Positions 10,801 to 21,643 of a stretch of 64,000 nucleotides of DNA are shown here, one piece after another. The stretch is from Adiantum capillus-veneris. Taxonomy: Eukaryota > Streptophyta > Polypodiopsida > Polypodiales > Pteridaceae. A model generated the notes under the pieces. That model saw only the letters and a list, made by a program, of their open reading frames with translations, was not told the DNA's origin and did no database searches. Both the position numbers and the translations under genes were made by a program. Position 1 is the stretch's first letter, and each line of letters begins with the position of its first letter. Where the stretch lies: the NCBI GenBank assembly GCA_014529385.2, contig CM043952.1:52325119-52389118 (forward strand). Direction: 5' to 3'.

Positions 10801-12235
10801 TAAATGGGTGTATAAAACCAAGCATAAGGCTGATGGTAACATTGAGCGTCACAAGGCAAGGCTGGTCGCAAAGGGTTATGCACAGACGTATGGCATAGAC
10901 TATGAGGAGACCTTTGCTCCAGTGGCAAAGATGACGACTGTGAGAGCTGTCATAGCAGTGGCTGCATCTAGAGGATGGATTATGCATCAAATGGATGTAA
11001 AGAATGCCTTCTTGAATGGTGAGTTGCAAGAGGAAGTGTATATGGATCAGCCACCTGGTTATGTCGATCCAGGTTACCCAGATTATGTATGCAGACTTCT
11101 CAAAGCTTTGTATGGTTTGAAGCAGCGCTCTAGAGCATGGTATGACAGGATTGCCAAGTATCTTGTCAGTATTGGTTTTAGGAGAGCTCATGCTGATCAT
11201 TCACTCTATGTACGTGAGAGTGATGTGGGGATTGTGGTCATTACCATATATGTAGATGACCTTATTATTGTTGGTGACAATGCTATGGAGATTGACCATG
11301 TGAAGCGTCTTCTCAAACAGGAGTTTGAAATGAAAGATTTAGGCGAGTTGCGCTACTTTCTTGGCATTGAAGTGATCAGGACTCCAGAGGGTGTATGGCT
11401 ATCACAGAGACAGTATGCTTTGGACATGTTGTCAAAGTATGGTATGGCTGATTGTAAGCCGATTTCCATTCCCTTGGATGTGAATGCAAAGCTGAGTGCA
11501 GAGAAGGGTGATGTTGTTGAGGATGTCAATATGTACAGGAAGATGGTGGGTAGTCTAATCTACTTGACTATCACAAGGCCAGACTTGAGCTACACAGTAG
11601 GCTTGGAGAGTCAGTTCATGCAGCTTCCGAGGAAGCCACATTTGGATGGAGTACGACGCACACTTAGGTATGTGCAAGGGACTCTTGACTACGCATTGTT
11701 CTATGCAGCAGATGCACCATTAGCATTGTATGGGTATACAGATGCAGATTGGGCAGGTAGCATTGTTGATAGGAGATCTACGAGTGGCTTCATGTTCTCT
11801 TTTGGGAGTGCTGCTGTTACTTGGAGCAGCAAAAAGCAGCCTACGGTTGCTTTATCGAGCACAGAGGCCGAGTACAGAGGTGCAGCAGATGCGGCGTGCG
11901 AGGTAGCTTGGCTACGCACATTACTTGAGGACTTGGGAGTGCAGGTGGACCAGCAGATTTTCATCCATTGTGACAACCTCAGCAGCATGCAGTTGGCTAG
12001 GAACCCAGTGTTCCATGCCAGGACCAAACACATAGAGGTCCATTACCACTACGTTCGAGAGCGAGTGTTGGCGGGCGACATCAACTTGGTCTACGTCAGC
12101 ACAGAGGAGCAGATAGCGGATATCTTTACCAAGGCCCTCGGAGCTGAGAAGCTTCGACGTTTCCGGACTATGCTTGGACTCTGCGACATGCAGAGCTCGA
12201 GGGGGAGTGTTGAGATGTCGAGCTCTACACCTTGA
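7886..12235 (+). CDS. Copia gag-pol polyprotein, 1449 aa, intact
   Basis: One frame codes for all retrotransposition proteins. Gag: KLEKNNYPAWKFRITNFL near residues 12-29 and a CCHC knuckle CWTCGERGHMSRDC at 277-290. Protease: active site DSGASNH with Asp343. Integrase: an HHCC zinc site (WHKRIGH... CAACQFGK), catalytic Asp545 (HTDVWGP), Asp608 (SDGGGEY) and Glu644 (NGVAERKN), with exact D-35-E spacing. Reverse transcriptase: KARLVAKGYAQ, MDVKNAFLNGEL and YVDD at 1122-1125. RNase H: TDADWAG with Asp1286, and SSTEAEYRGAADAACEVAWL. The order PR-IN-RT-RH is the copia order. The ATG at 7886 gives MSDGFSQIV and is the first Met before the gag domain. The frame ends 28 bases inside the 3' LTR. An unusual residue pair is YGLKQRSRAW (residues 1076-1085), where most copia proteins have AP instead of RS. 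Confidence 0.98.
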   Translation: MSDGFSQIVTEKLEKNNYPAWKFRITNFLKGKGYWDYVEGDNEKEPEIPEANATAEQRKALRDWQQGQSKVMYWLSMSITDGMMGYLQDAETPAIAWRNLGRVFEVNTKARKLQLKSELNQVKRNNLSINDYSLKIKSIIEALGSIKVSMEDDDIVRACLDGLGDEYVHFRSSMNTRDDIPVFQDLISMLILEEKNLDTSSSHGRNNSEQAFYSNSNRGRGRGRGRGPRGCRGQFLEGQSNQNNTGGKGNQSQGRGSQRGRGAGSSRQQHTPDSRECWTCGERGHMSRDCPKGKASRKREQGNYASTSRDADDSKNERMFVMQHVMNTMTAENSTQDDVWYVDSGASNHMTSRGECFRDMRKPDVSGYVQTRDDTAHPIAHVGDIPLNTKSGKSKYLADVLHVPNITKNLVSVGQMVEQGLQVRFNPNGCYVEDFQNGFKLITEGKCVGRMFTLNVDMPEVKAALFAQGTGVVADVDIWHKRIGHVNEQRLRSMQSKQIVKGLPKFKVDGMHKVCAACQFGKQSKGSFPHERNVCKRPLEVVHTDVWGPTDTASIHGCRYYVSFIDDHTRKVWVYFMRNKSEVFGHFQDFKVMIEKETDMQIKTLRSDGGGEYFSNDFSDFLRMHGIHRQFTCRYTPQQNGVAERKNRHIAEVARALMNEKNMPHHFWAEAVNTAVYIMNRTPTATVHDVTPEEKFTGTKPDLAHLKVFGCIAYVHVPDELRRKLDPKEEKCILVGYSLEQKGYRCYNPTTRELRVSRDVVFDEMSSWYSNAHGTIGADVKDDVVVQNVRPQSQVLSGPQESSSRGSVEKPWNGRLRTQVTPPTGTRNVSRKGKEKVDEPPFMVDASSGFSHVDMDSDGSEQSLDEEFGIPAVRTPGVRKVQEDARGQRSDPGPRKSNRVRNPVQKLTYDGYLAHHQAYMAKVIQDVEPTCFEDAVGNVHWDDAMNEEMAALEANDTWELVPLPSGKKAIGCKWVYKTKHKADGNIERHKARLVAKGYAQTYGIDYEETFAPVAKMTTVRAVIAVAASRGWIMHQMDVKNAFLNGELQEEVYMDQPPGYVDPGYPDYVCRLLKALYGLKQRSRAWYDRIAKYLVSIGFRRAHADHSLYVRESDVGIVVITIYVDDLIIVGDNAMEIDHVKRLLKQEFEMKDLGELRYFLGIEVIRTPEGVWLSQRQYALDMLSKYGMADCKPISIPLDVNAKLSAEKGDVVEDVNMYRKMVGSLIYLTITRPDLSYTVGLESQFMQLPRKPHLDGVRRTLRYVQGTLDYALFYAADAPLALYGYTDADWAGSIVDRRSTSGFMFSFGSAAVTWSSKKQPTVALSSTEAEYRGAADAACEVAWLRTLLEDLGVQVDQQIFIHCDNLSSMQLARNPVFHARTKHIEVHYHYVRERVLAGDINLVYVSTEEQIADIFTKALGAEKLRRFRTMLGLCDMQSSRGSVEMSSSTP
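12194..12207 (+). other. Polypurine tract of the copia element
   Basis: gagctcgagggggag lies directly before the 3' LTR and is itself translated as part of the polyprotein C-terminus. Confidence 0.85.
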
Positions 12236-12529
12236 GCTGGCATCCACTACGGGTCTTGGCCGCTTACGGCATTTACTCACTGGCGCGTTAGGTGACCGAC
12301 ACGGAGGATCTCTGCCAGTGATTCTACAGCTGGACTACACTTATAGTGCCATCCTAGTACGCTTCTAGTGAGTTCACACTTAGTGACCGCATGTACATAT
12401 GTGCTACTTTTCAGCTTTAGCACTTAGTCATTTTGTACTCTCTTTTCTGTGAAGAAGAAGAAGAAGCTTTCCATCTCTGTGTGCTTTGTGCTTGTCTTGT
12501 GTAGCTCTCTTGCATCCTCATTCTTTACA
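12208..12529 (+). repeat. 3' LTR of the copia element
   Basis: 322 bp, same ends as the 5' LTR. Its first 28 bases code for the last eight residues and the stop codon of gag-pol. Confidence 0.96.
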
Positions 12530-12534
12530 GAGGC
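12530..12534. repeat. Target site duplication, right copy (copia)
   Basis: GAGGC, matching 7301-7305. Confidence 0.93.
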
Positions 12535-13340
12535 TGGGGCAGGGACCTCCTCCTACTAAAGAGGACCAAAGCAGTTCCCCGTCGGGACCCACTGTTGCTA
12601 GGAAGGTGCCTGAGGACCACTATGAGTACTAGGCTTTCATTGTGGCCCCTGTTGTTTTCAACCACAAACGTGCTGCCAACCCTCCTCCACTGGAGCCCTC
12701 GGATTGGAGGGTGGCTCTGCCTGTGTGCTGTGTGCCTCTACCTACCTATTGCTGTTGGCCAGCCCTTAAAGGCTAGGGTTGGGCATGTGGTGTAGGTTGG
12801 GGCCTCCTCCGTGGACAGGCCTTCGCAAGATGGCCCATCTATCAACAAAAGAAGCATTGATTCGGGAGACTCGAATACTCCACGCTTCGTCTAAACCAAC
12901 CCCCACTCACCCAAGGAAGTAGGATGACCTTCAGAAGAGAGTGGGTGTCCCTAACCAAAACGCAAACTGAGGGAATGTCGGTTGCCTTGGCAGCTATTGA
13001 GGCTCCGTGCAAGGTGTCTCTAGGACAGTCTCAATCGCTAAGCCTATCGCGGACAAAAGTGGTAGGTACTCCCTCGGCAAACCAGGAAAGCAGACGGAGA
13101 TGGGAAGGTCTACCTCCTCTACCAAAACATCTAAAGTAGGGTCAAAACCATGTCTCCACTATCGAAAGTGGGCTCGAACTGCTCACATGGTCAAGGGGCT
13201 CATGGTGATGACCTTAGAAGCCATCTCGGAGGTCTCAAACTCAATCTGATAGCAGCCTCGTCCGAGGAACTAAACATCCAAGATCTTTTCCACCTCTGCA
13301 AGAAGGCGGGCTTGGATGATCATGCCAAATTGTTGACGAC
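12535..13340 (+). other. Unidentified stretch with coding-like segments
   Basis: Right flank of the copia insertion. Several + strand segments have coding-like composition, for example PPPTKEDQSSSPSGPTVARK then a stop after HYEY, PPPLEPSDWRVALPV, and DRPSQDGPSINKRSIDSGDS, but stops and frame changes separate them. I recognise no family. It may be the decayed 5' part of the LINE or another element. Confidence 0.3.
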
Positions 13341-13344
13341 TTCA

Positions 13345-13625
13345 GCTGAGCAAAATCCAGGGGGAGGGGGTGGGGGTAGCGAAGCAGAAGAAATGGGAGT
13401 GCGAAGCTGGGCGGGGCAGCGGGCTAAGACTAGCACAAGCGAGTGGGCGGTGGGCTAAGGTGGTGCGACAAGTCAGTAGGCTAGGGTGGGGTTCATTGCA
13501 CGCTGGGTCTATTGCGCACTGGCGCCAAGTGAGGCAGCAAGTAGGCAGGGTGGGGCAGTGCGCACTAGAGGGTGGGGGGGAAAGCGATGGTACGCAAGAG
13601 AGGGGGTGCAGAGCATACGCATGGA
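13345..13625. other. G-rich stretch, no gene seen
   Basis: Contains repeated runs of three to seven G on the + strand (for example gggggagggggtgggggt at about 13360-13377, ggtgggggggaa at about 13571-13582). It could form G-quadruplexes. No protein homology seen. The following 13626-14240 holds nothing I recognise. Confidence 0.4.
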
Positions 13626-14239
13626 GGTGATCAAGGGCAGCAGTAAGCACAAAAAGATCTTGATGAGGTCATTGTCCAAAATGACGTCTCATGGAGTATA
13701 TTGATTGGCCGGGCCGATGCATATGACAAATATGGTGCCTTTATGTATGCCCAATGGGGTGTCCTTGAGGGGAATCGGCCGCCCACTAGTGCCCGTCCAA
13801 TTGAAGCTCAATGGTCAGCCATTTTGTAAAGGAAAAAAGGCCACCCAATTTGAAAATTTAAAAAATGTTTTTTAGTGTGTAAACAAGGGCATGACATGGC
13901 GTGGGCAACGGGCGGCGACACAAGCAGCAATAGACGAACTCGCGCTGGGCGCTCTAGTGCCGGGACGATGATGTGCATGAAGACAATACTACTCAGCTTG
14001 CCAGGGCACCGTCATTTGGTACCAACCACGAAAAGAATGAAACTGCTCGAGTTGCTCACCTACCACATCATCATGTCAGGTCCCACACCACATTAGTCAC
14101 GACGCCGTGACTGATGGGCTGAGGAAAACATAGGGGAAATAGAGCCAAAAAGAAGGGCAATGAAAGATTTCACGAGGAAGGTAAGTGAGGACAAGAGGGG
14201 TTGAGGAGGGGAGGTATTTGGAGAAGCAAGAAGCAAGCA

Positions 14240-14241
<2 letters not shown>

Positions 14242-14276
<35 letters not shown>
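14242..14276 (+). repeat. (TC)n microsatellite
   Basis: About 35 bases of pure TC repeat. The short Ser-Leu frame across it is not a gene. Confidence 0.95.
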
Positions 14277-14278
<2 letters not shown>

Positions 14279-15118
14279 CTCAAGGTGAAGAATTGAAGGC
14301 TCTTGAAGGGGGGGAGCTCAAACAAGCAAAGGAATGGCTTGCTATCTCTCTCTCAAGCCAAAGCAAGGGATATCCTCTCTCTCCATTGTGGAGATCAAGC
14401 TCAAGGCTTGAAGCTAGAGATGCATAAAGCAAGGAAGCTAAAGTCGTTCTCTATGGCTCTAGACCTTGGTTAAGCAAGGAAGAGAAAGGGTTTGTATGAA
14501 AGAAAGAAAAAATAAGAGAGAGGGCGGAGCTATAGCTATAGCCCAAGGAGGAGTTGGGGTAGAAGTCATAGCTAAAGTCGAAGTTGGAGTCTAAGCAGAA
14601 GACTGAAACTTATTGTTGGAAATTAAGGCAGTGCAAAGCGCACAAAGCAGGAAGTTATAGAACAGTTGGCAATAATTGAAGTATGATGATCGACATAGTG
14701 AAACTTAAATGAAATTTTCACGATCTTGAAGGTATTTGAAGCAAGTAAAGTGACAGGAAAAAGTTTCCATCACGCTCATCAGTCTGAAGATTAATTAGTT
14801 GTTTTATTAAGCTTCAGTGTCGTTAACGGCCGGGTTACTCTGTAAAGGGAGCTTAAAGTCCTATTTAGTAGTTAATACAAGTTTTGGTGCTGCTAACAAC
14901 CCACCTTGGCTACCGATTACATTGTATTGAAAATTTGAATTGATTACTTGAAGACTATAGTGATTGCCAAAGCCATAAGCATCTATTTTTCTTGTTCTCT
15001 CTCACACCTCTCATAGCTAGAGCCCCGTTGTGCCTGCCCGACTCACATTTTTAACACATATCCCCCGACATCTTTGGTGAACGCAATGTGAAAGGAGCCG
15101 CCGGGCTGAGAGGTAAAG

Positions 15119-15472
15119 ATGGAGAATTTGGAGCAGATGACAAAGATGATTGCAGAGTTAAGTGCAAATGGTTTTGATGATAATTTAATAGTTCCAAATT
15201 TTTTAAATATGCTTCAATTGGTTCAAGGATCTCTACTTGAAATGGAGACCGTAATGAAGAAAAATCAAATGGATGTAGCTTTAGATGTAGTATACAACAA
15301 GAGACAAGCCTTCAATAAATATGATCCAGAATGTTACCTAGAGTGTTATGAGTCGGAAAAGAAATTAAGAGGGATACAAAAAGAGTTAATGATTAGATCT
15401 TTTGATCACTTAGTGAGTTCAAATGTGAAGGAGCAAGTTCAAAAGGTTATCAAAGCCTGCAATGACAACTAG
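15119..15472 (+). CDS. Hypothetical protein, 117 aa, possibly gag-like
   Basis: The frame starts MENLEQMTKMIAELSANG and is helical and charged, with no motif I can name. After the stop at 15470-15472 the same frame continues about 20 codons (EYFKEVIVQVSLENYASYQ) before another stop, so the protein may be a truncated longer one. The 100 bases before it (pyrimidine-rich tract, then ccgccgggctgagaggtaaag) look like the end of an LTR and a leader, which would make this the start of a retrotransposon gag, but no primer-binding site is clear. 14280-15118 is otherwise without recognisable features. Whether it is expressed is unknown. Confidence 0.3.
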   Translation: MENLEQMTKMIAELSANGFDDNLIVPNFLNMLQLVQGSLLEMETVMKKNQMDVALDVVYNKRQAFNKYDPECYLECYESEKKLRGIQKELMIRSFDHLVSSNVKEQVQKVIKACNDN

Positions 15473-15479
15473 GAATACT

Positions 15480-16740
15480 TCAAAGAAGTTATTGTACAAG
15501 TCAGTTTGGAGAATTATGCAAGCTATCAAGAATAGAGTCCAAGTCTACCAAACTACACAAATATTTGAGGAAAAGTACAACCCAAATTAGAAGCTTCCGT
15601 GTACATCATTAGCTGGAGCACTCGAGTCTGGCAGGGTATGGTTCAAAGATTTATGATGGGTAGCTACCTAATGATTAAGCTAGCACATTGATGATAGAAT
15701 GTAATCCTTACTTTATTTTTCATATGTTTACCAGTTATGTGAGTGTGATGATGGCAAAGAGCTTACGTTACCTATAGCAGATGCAGATTGAAGTGCAATT
15801 GGCATAGACCGGAGGCTGTGCAGGTTCCGAGGGGGTGGACGTCGTGCAACTCCACTTCCATGATGGAAGAAAGAGCAGAGAAATTAAATTCAAGCTTCTG
15901 TGAAGCCCACACATTTATTGAGCAGTGATCAGGGTTTGTTAACATACCAAGTTTAATGGTTCATGTATGCAAGATGCATCTTAAAAGGGACAATAGATGC
16001 CATAATAATGCTGAAAAAGATTATGCTTGAAGTGATTATAGATGGGAGATTATGATCTAAAATTGTAGTGCTTGAAGTGTTGTACTGTCTTGTCTTTACG
16101 GCTCGTTGATTGGAGCTACGGTGAAGAAGTTATGGTTGTTTGAAGTTTAAGTTGATGCAGATCCGTACCGGATTGGACAACTCCAGTTGAGGGGACAAAA
16201 TCAAATGAATGCATGGGCGTGAAGTGATCACTTTGTGTAGTTCATTCTTCCTTTTAGATCAGTGATCAAAGTTACGGTTACCAAGATATTGCTAGATTAA
16301 ATTTCATCGGGGGCGAGTTTCGTACTAGTCTGGTCGGCTCAGTCAGTGTGCCATATGGGAATTTTTGACTTCGACCAAGTTTTAGAACGTCATGCAACAA
16401 TGCTTTGGTTGATATATTCTGCCTAGCAAGAATATTATTTATTGGAGATTTTGGATAGAAGGAAATGCCCAACACGGCTATGGCTTAAGCAGATACGAAG
16501 TCGAGAGTCTCTCTCAAAATGCAATCACCTATACTAGCATCTTGAAGGTTGTGTCGTGGAAAATGGCAGCAAAATTCATGATGATGTTGTTAGTCAAGGA
16601 CCAATGAAGGAAGAATCGAATTGATTTTGGCCCAAGGATGTGGAAGTGCTGGTGATATAGACAGGCAGGATCCTCTACTTTCTTTAGTATAAGGTCGGAG
16701 AAGGTGGCATCAACTATACTTTTTGTGAATGTTCCAACTA
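15480..16740. other. No gene recognised
   Basis: Non-repetitive sequence, no clear homology in any frame. A purine run tgaggggacaaaa occurs near 16186. Confidence 0.4.
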
Positions 16741-16745
16741 TTTTT

Positions 16746-16943
16746 CAATCTCTAGCTCTCATTGTCATACCTTCAATAGACAGCTTTAGTGCTTCAGCCA
16801 CTATGTCTTTCTTGATGACTACTTTGATTTTCTGTCCTTGTTGATCTATGATCTGGGCATATTCAACCTCTTTAATTGTGGACATTAGCTCGTAAGCTCT
16901 TTGGAAGTCTTCTCCACATGGCTCTTGATCGTAAACTTCTCGA
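16746..16943 (-). pseudogene. Gag-like coding fragment
   Basis: Sixty-five codons are open on the minus strand, with motifs EDFQRAYELMSTIKEVEYAQ, IIDQQGQKIKVV and KKDIVAEALKLSIEG, ending at a stop. The pattern (an 'EYAQIID..G' strand followed by a helix ending ALKL) resembles the N-terminal part of some plant retroelement gag or capsid regions, but I cannot name the family. Coding-like sequence continues upstream to about 17190 with frame changes (KAKKRKTQKEKFQEMPPYHL). Confidence 0.35.
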
Positions 16944-17199
16944 AGTCCTAACCTCCTGTTCGATTATTTTGTTGTAGGCTTGGCTGCTACATCATTCACT
17001 TTTGAATATGCTAGTGAAGACTGTAGAGTTGTGGTTCTCAAGTTGTTTTTGGATAGGTAGGTTACTTTGGCCGTCTTCACAGAACTCGGCTACAAATGAT
17101 ATGGTGGCATCTCTTGAAACTTTTCTTTTTGGGTCTTTCTCTTCTTTGCTTTCTCAGCAACTTGCATTGCACATTACGAGAACATAGTTTCAAAGTTAG

Positions 17200-20100
17200 A
17201 AAATTCCATAAGTTTCACTCTGACATCCCATGTGTCTGAATTGCTAGAAAATGATGTCTGTTTTGCTATAAATGCATAAAAACATGTAAAGATCAAAACC
17301 ATTCAACTCAGGCAAAAATTGCAAGCAAAGTAAATAATTGCGATTATTTACAACAGGGGAATTTTGCCATATTTTTTCACGTACTTTTGACTACATAGGC
17401 TTGAAGAACATGTGATTTAAATACTCTAAGTGAAATGTGAGCTCATTTGAGTCTACAGGGTGATAATGGTGCCAATTTTAGTCTTCAGACTGTGAAACAA
17501 TAGATATGAAGGGATTTTGGTTTTGTGAGATCCAAATGTGATCAAACTTGATAGGTGGGCTTTCCACACTTTGGTCCAAACAGGGTCAAAGATGAAATTT
17601 GGGTTCATTCTAGCAAAAATGTAGATAATCGTGATTATTAATATTTTCATCAAATTGAACATTTTTTCTTGCAAATTGGTTCTAGACATGCTATAGACCG
17701 TCTATGTGAGATATAGGATGTTTTGGATCAAAAAATATGGCAAATAACTCAAAATTTGGACTGAACAGCTTTTAGTGCGTTTTTGGACAAAATCTGATAT
17801 TTATTGGACATGTTGGGCTCATATTTGACATGTGGCATGAGATAGATGTGTATAAGTGATAGGTGAAGGAAAATGATGATTTTCAAGCCAATATTGCAAA
17901 AAAGTAAATAGTCACACTTATTTACAACATTTGATTTTTTTGCTTGAAAAGACAGTTTGATGACCTACACATCTTCATTACATCTAAAACATGTCCTAAA
18001 ATGAGTTTGGTAATATTTGGTCATGTCGGAATCACTTTGTGCTCTTGTCGACTCTCAAATCATCGGTTTTTGTTACCACTTGGTGTGTAGAGTTGTTTGG
18101 TCACTGTTGAAGCATTGGACTTGTCCTCTACATAGTCCTAATGCTGCTCATCTAGTTTGGGCACATTCGGAGTCAGTTTGACTCCATATATCAAAATTGA
18201 TGCTTTGTAGTCTTTGAGCTATTTCTTGCTGCTAGAGAGCTTTCCTTGACTGTTTTCTTGGAACCATCTAGGTACATTGTGTATAGACCTTGTCTATAAG
18301 CTTCCCGTGGAGTAAGAATTCAATTCTGACATGTGATAAAAACCTAGATTATTTACTTGGGGACCCCTTCGATCCTTGCCAAATGGTCATATAATGATAT
18401 AGAAGTGTCCTACTATCTAGGAGCATCCTACAATTCAAGTCTTGACCAATTTGGTTGAGCTGACAGGCTGCTATGGTCGTTTTTGCGTTATAATAATCCG
18501 TACACAATTGGGATTCTAGGGTTTTTCTTGGGCCTAGACCTACTACCCGACTGCATAAAAATGTTATTTGATGAGTTTAGAACTTACACCTCATGTTCCG
18601 TGTTAAATGGGCCTGAGAATGGGTGACTCCAGACTCCGAAAATCGTGCACGAAGAAGGTAGAGAGTTCTCTTTTCCGAGAGTGACTAGTGAAAATGAGGT
18701 AATTTTGGGCTACCTAAGATATCTACACTCGGACTTCCCAAACTACTTTTTCCCAGATTCCCATGTTAGTCCTAATAGGCCATGAAATCTACGTTAGACT
18801 CGAAAGTCTCCTCAATCGAACTTCGTTAGCTCATTTTGCAAGATCTACAAAAACAGGCTTTGATGGTCTAATTTAGGTCTCCCTCTTCCGTTTGTCGTTT
18901 TGACCAAAAACAATTGTGCTTGTCCGTCTTTTCCTCGTGATCATCAACATATCTTCAGTTTTTGCATCTTAGCTTGTTTGCTATTTATTATTGATTTTTC
19001 ACATGTTTACTGAAAAATCAAAGAAAATAATAAAATGTACTAAAAAAGAAAATTGAAAGATCAACTATTAAAAAATACTATTTTTTTACTTTTTGATGGA
19101 TTTCTCCATTTTTAAGCTCCAATATCAAGAAAATTTAATGAAAATAAGCAAAAAGGGCTATTTTTTGATGTACTTTCTGATAGTATATATGCTACTTACA
19201 CTCATCGGGGATATTTTATTAGTTGAAATTACGCTATTGATGATTTTTAAGGCCATTGTTATGGAATTTTGCAAAACCACATGTAAACATCCAACTTTTT
19301 CCTCCCTCTTCAAACATTTTTCTTAATTAATGAAGTTTCCTTCCACCCCTCCTAGATACAGAACTCCGGGACAACTATGTGCATGGGTCAAACAATCGTA
19401 TCTATGCATAGCCATGGTTGGATCTATTATGCTTTGAAGGTCAATGAAGTTCAAATCAGTATATATGCGGTACAAAAGTTGGGTCTTGAGTAGTTAACTC
19501 AAGGGTTTCCGTGGTTGAGGTTTGTTGTTGATGTTTTCTAAATAGAAAATTTTGTAATTTATGTGCTCTTTGCCTGATTGTACCATCTGGATGCTTTGGC
19601 CCACAGATTTTTTGAGCTATCGATAACAATAATGACGGTGATGGAGCAAAAGACGCCGTGCGCACACTCACACACCCAGACAACTCAACACAGAATTTGC
19701 TTAAATTGAAACCCACACACACCACCACTCAAGAGCTCAATAAAAACACTACCTACAAGCTCGATTCAAACTCCAAACACCTCGACCTACAAGCCCTTGC
19801 CACAGACACTACAAGATGAGTCGAGTTGATCAACACTTGAAATCACACTTGATGGTGACCAAAATATACAAGAAAAATCCATCCACAAAAGGCCACTCTC
19901 AAACCATAGCAAAGCCTTCACCAAATTCCACTCTGTTGGACTCTTTGGAGTAGCACCAACCCTAATGGCACCGATACAAGGTCACATAGTCTTGCAAAAA
20001 GCCGCACCTTTTTCCCTCAATTACTCGCACACACATGTCCATGGAAACCTCAGAACTTCCATAGACTCTCCCAAGTGAAAAAATGAAGAGAGAAAGCTCG

Positions 20101-20900
20101 CATTCATTCCTCCACACACTCCAAAACACGACACAAACGCTATGGGACTGCACTAGACCACCTGTAGGAACCTTGCTTCCTTCCCCACACAGAGAGGTGA
20201 AAGTGCCAAGATTTGGCTTACAAAATGCTCCTTTAGTCCAAGCACTCACGGCAGCATCACTGTAGTGGAAAATTGAAGCCTTTTCACACCGTTTCTGGTC
20301 ATTTTTTGACCTTTTATGACCCAGTTTGACCCCCGGCGGGCATTTTTTTGTGGGAAAAACCCCGAATGGACTCCAAAATTAACCAAATTTTGTACACTTT
20401 ATCCTTGATACCCAAAGCACTTTTCCACATCCCCAAATTCTATTTTTGACCACTTCTAGGGTGGTGCACGCATCACTGTAGATCAGGCACCATAAATAGA
20501 CACTTACTACATGTCCCAAACTTCTTGAGCGGGATGAGAGTACCCATATTTGTGGCTTCCATTATTTACATTCTAGAAAGATAAAAAAATTCTCTACAGA
20601 CAAAATAAGCCACCTAGAACCATATCCAAGGCCCCTATACCCTATTCGGGCATGTACATGTGTTCGACTGCTAGCACGCGAACCTGCCTATTCACAATGT
20701 GTACTCGTTGCATCTTTTTCAAATTTGAAACCACTTTGCAAAGCTCCCAAATGCATATATTTACATATTTTTGTACATATGACCATGCATATAAATGCTA
20801 CTTTGTACACGCCAAAAGAGGTCTATCAACGGTTTGCTAATATTTAACTCTCCATTGGTATTTTGATTTTCGGTTGATGAACTGTTGTGGTGGAGTTTTT
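17200..20900. other. AT-rich sequence, no gene recognised
   Basis: No frame has recognisable homology. Two diverged copies of a short segment (attgcaa...aaagtaaata...atttacaaca) occur near 17315-17355 and 17895-17935, suggesting an old internal duplication. A C/A-rich leader-like stretch lies at 19660-19780 and a tgacc-rich stretch at 20290-20335. Possibly LTR remnants of the minus-strand gypsy element, not provable here. Confidence 0.35.
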
Positions 20901-20929
20901 TGAAATTTAACCGTCCACTGATTCATCTG

Positions 20930-21600
20930 CTAGTGTTGTACAATTTGTGGAGAAGATAAATGCTCCTTTGGTTTCCAAACCCATTTAGTGCTAGTTTCTC
21001 TTCTGAAAGATGTTTTTCTTTGAGTTGTTGAATGTGAAACTTTCTTCACTATGGTAGATGAGTTTTTGGGCACCGAGATTTGAGACGGATTGTCCTTGAT
21101 TTGTGCTTTTGGTACCCAAATCTTCCCGACTCCTTGCATGCTGCTTGTAGAATTTTATTGTCTAGAGGTTGACGTAGATTAGTTATTCCCTGGTTTCTTT
21201 TGTTGGCGACCTCTTTTCCATTCCTCTTTGCTCGGTGCAATTGGAGCTAAGAGTTGTCCTCCTTTAAGTGATATCTTGAGTTGATTGGTGTTCCAATATG
21301 GTACCGCCTTGTATGTCCGCATCCATGAGATTCCCAGAATCATCGTTTCATTCATATGTTCATCTGATATGCATATAAATTGATGAGGGCATAAAAATCC
21401 ATTTACTATCACATTCAAGTTGACCACTCCCAATGCTGGTGTTGAGTTTTTGTTGCATTTTTTGATAGAAAATATTCCCGATGCTAAAGGCTGATTCGTA
21501 GCTTTCTTGTAAGTGGACTAACTTACTGCATTCATTGGAGTGCCGGTATCTACTAATGCATTTGTGATATGATTTTTCAGTTGTACTATGATGCGAAGGT
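20930..21600 (-). pseudogene. Retropepsin-like domain downstream of gypsy integrase
   Basis: On the minus strand this reads IIVQLKNHITNALVDTGTPM (DTG active site at 21550-21542), then after a stop continues in the same frame with GVVNLNVIVNGF and the second retropepsin hallmark ETMILGISWMRTYK (near 21345-21304), then a basic tail with KIWVPKAQI. The DTG plus ILG-x-x-W pair is the signature of retroviral-type aspartic proteases, which cut gag-pol. The frame is the same as the integrase C-terminal part (21904-21644), separated by three stops at 21646-21599. In ordinary gypsy elements protease lies before reverse transcriptase; here it lies after integrase. It may be an extra 3' domain or a rearranged piece of another element. 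Confidence 0.6.
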
Positions 21601-21643
21601 CAATTTCATCCAATCATTAATCATCGATTGATACTGTATCATT

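Larger units (their letters stand above)
7306..12529 (+). mobile_element. Complete Ty1/copia LTR retrotransposon, 5224 bp
   Basis: Both ends are defined. The LTRs are 7306-7627 and 12208-12529, each 322 bp, TGTTG...TTACA. The flanking 5-bp direct repeat GAGGC is at 7301-7305 and 12530-12534. The LTRs differ at only three positions that I can see (about 99% identical), so the insertion is recent compared with everything else here. Inside are a perfect tRNA-iMet primer-binding site, one uninterrupted gag-pol frame and a polypurine tract. It sits in the 5' part of the minus-strand LINE. All expected parts are present, so it may be autonomous. Confidence 0.97.
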
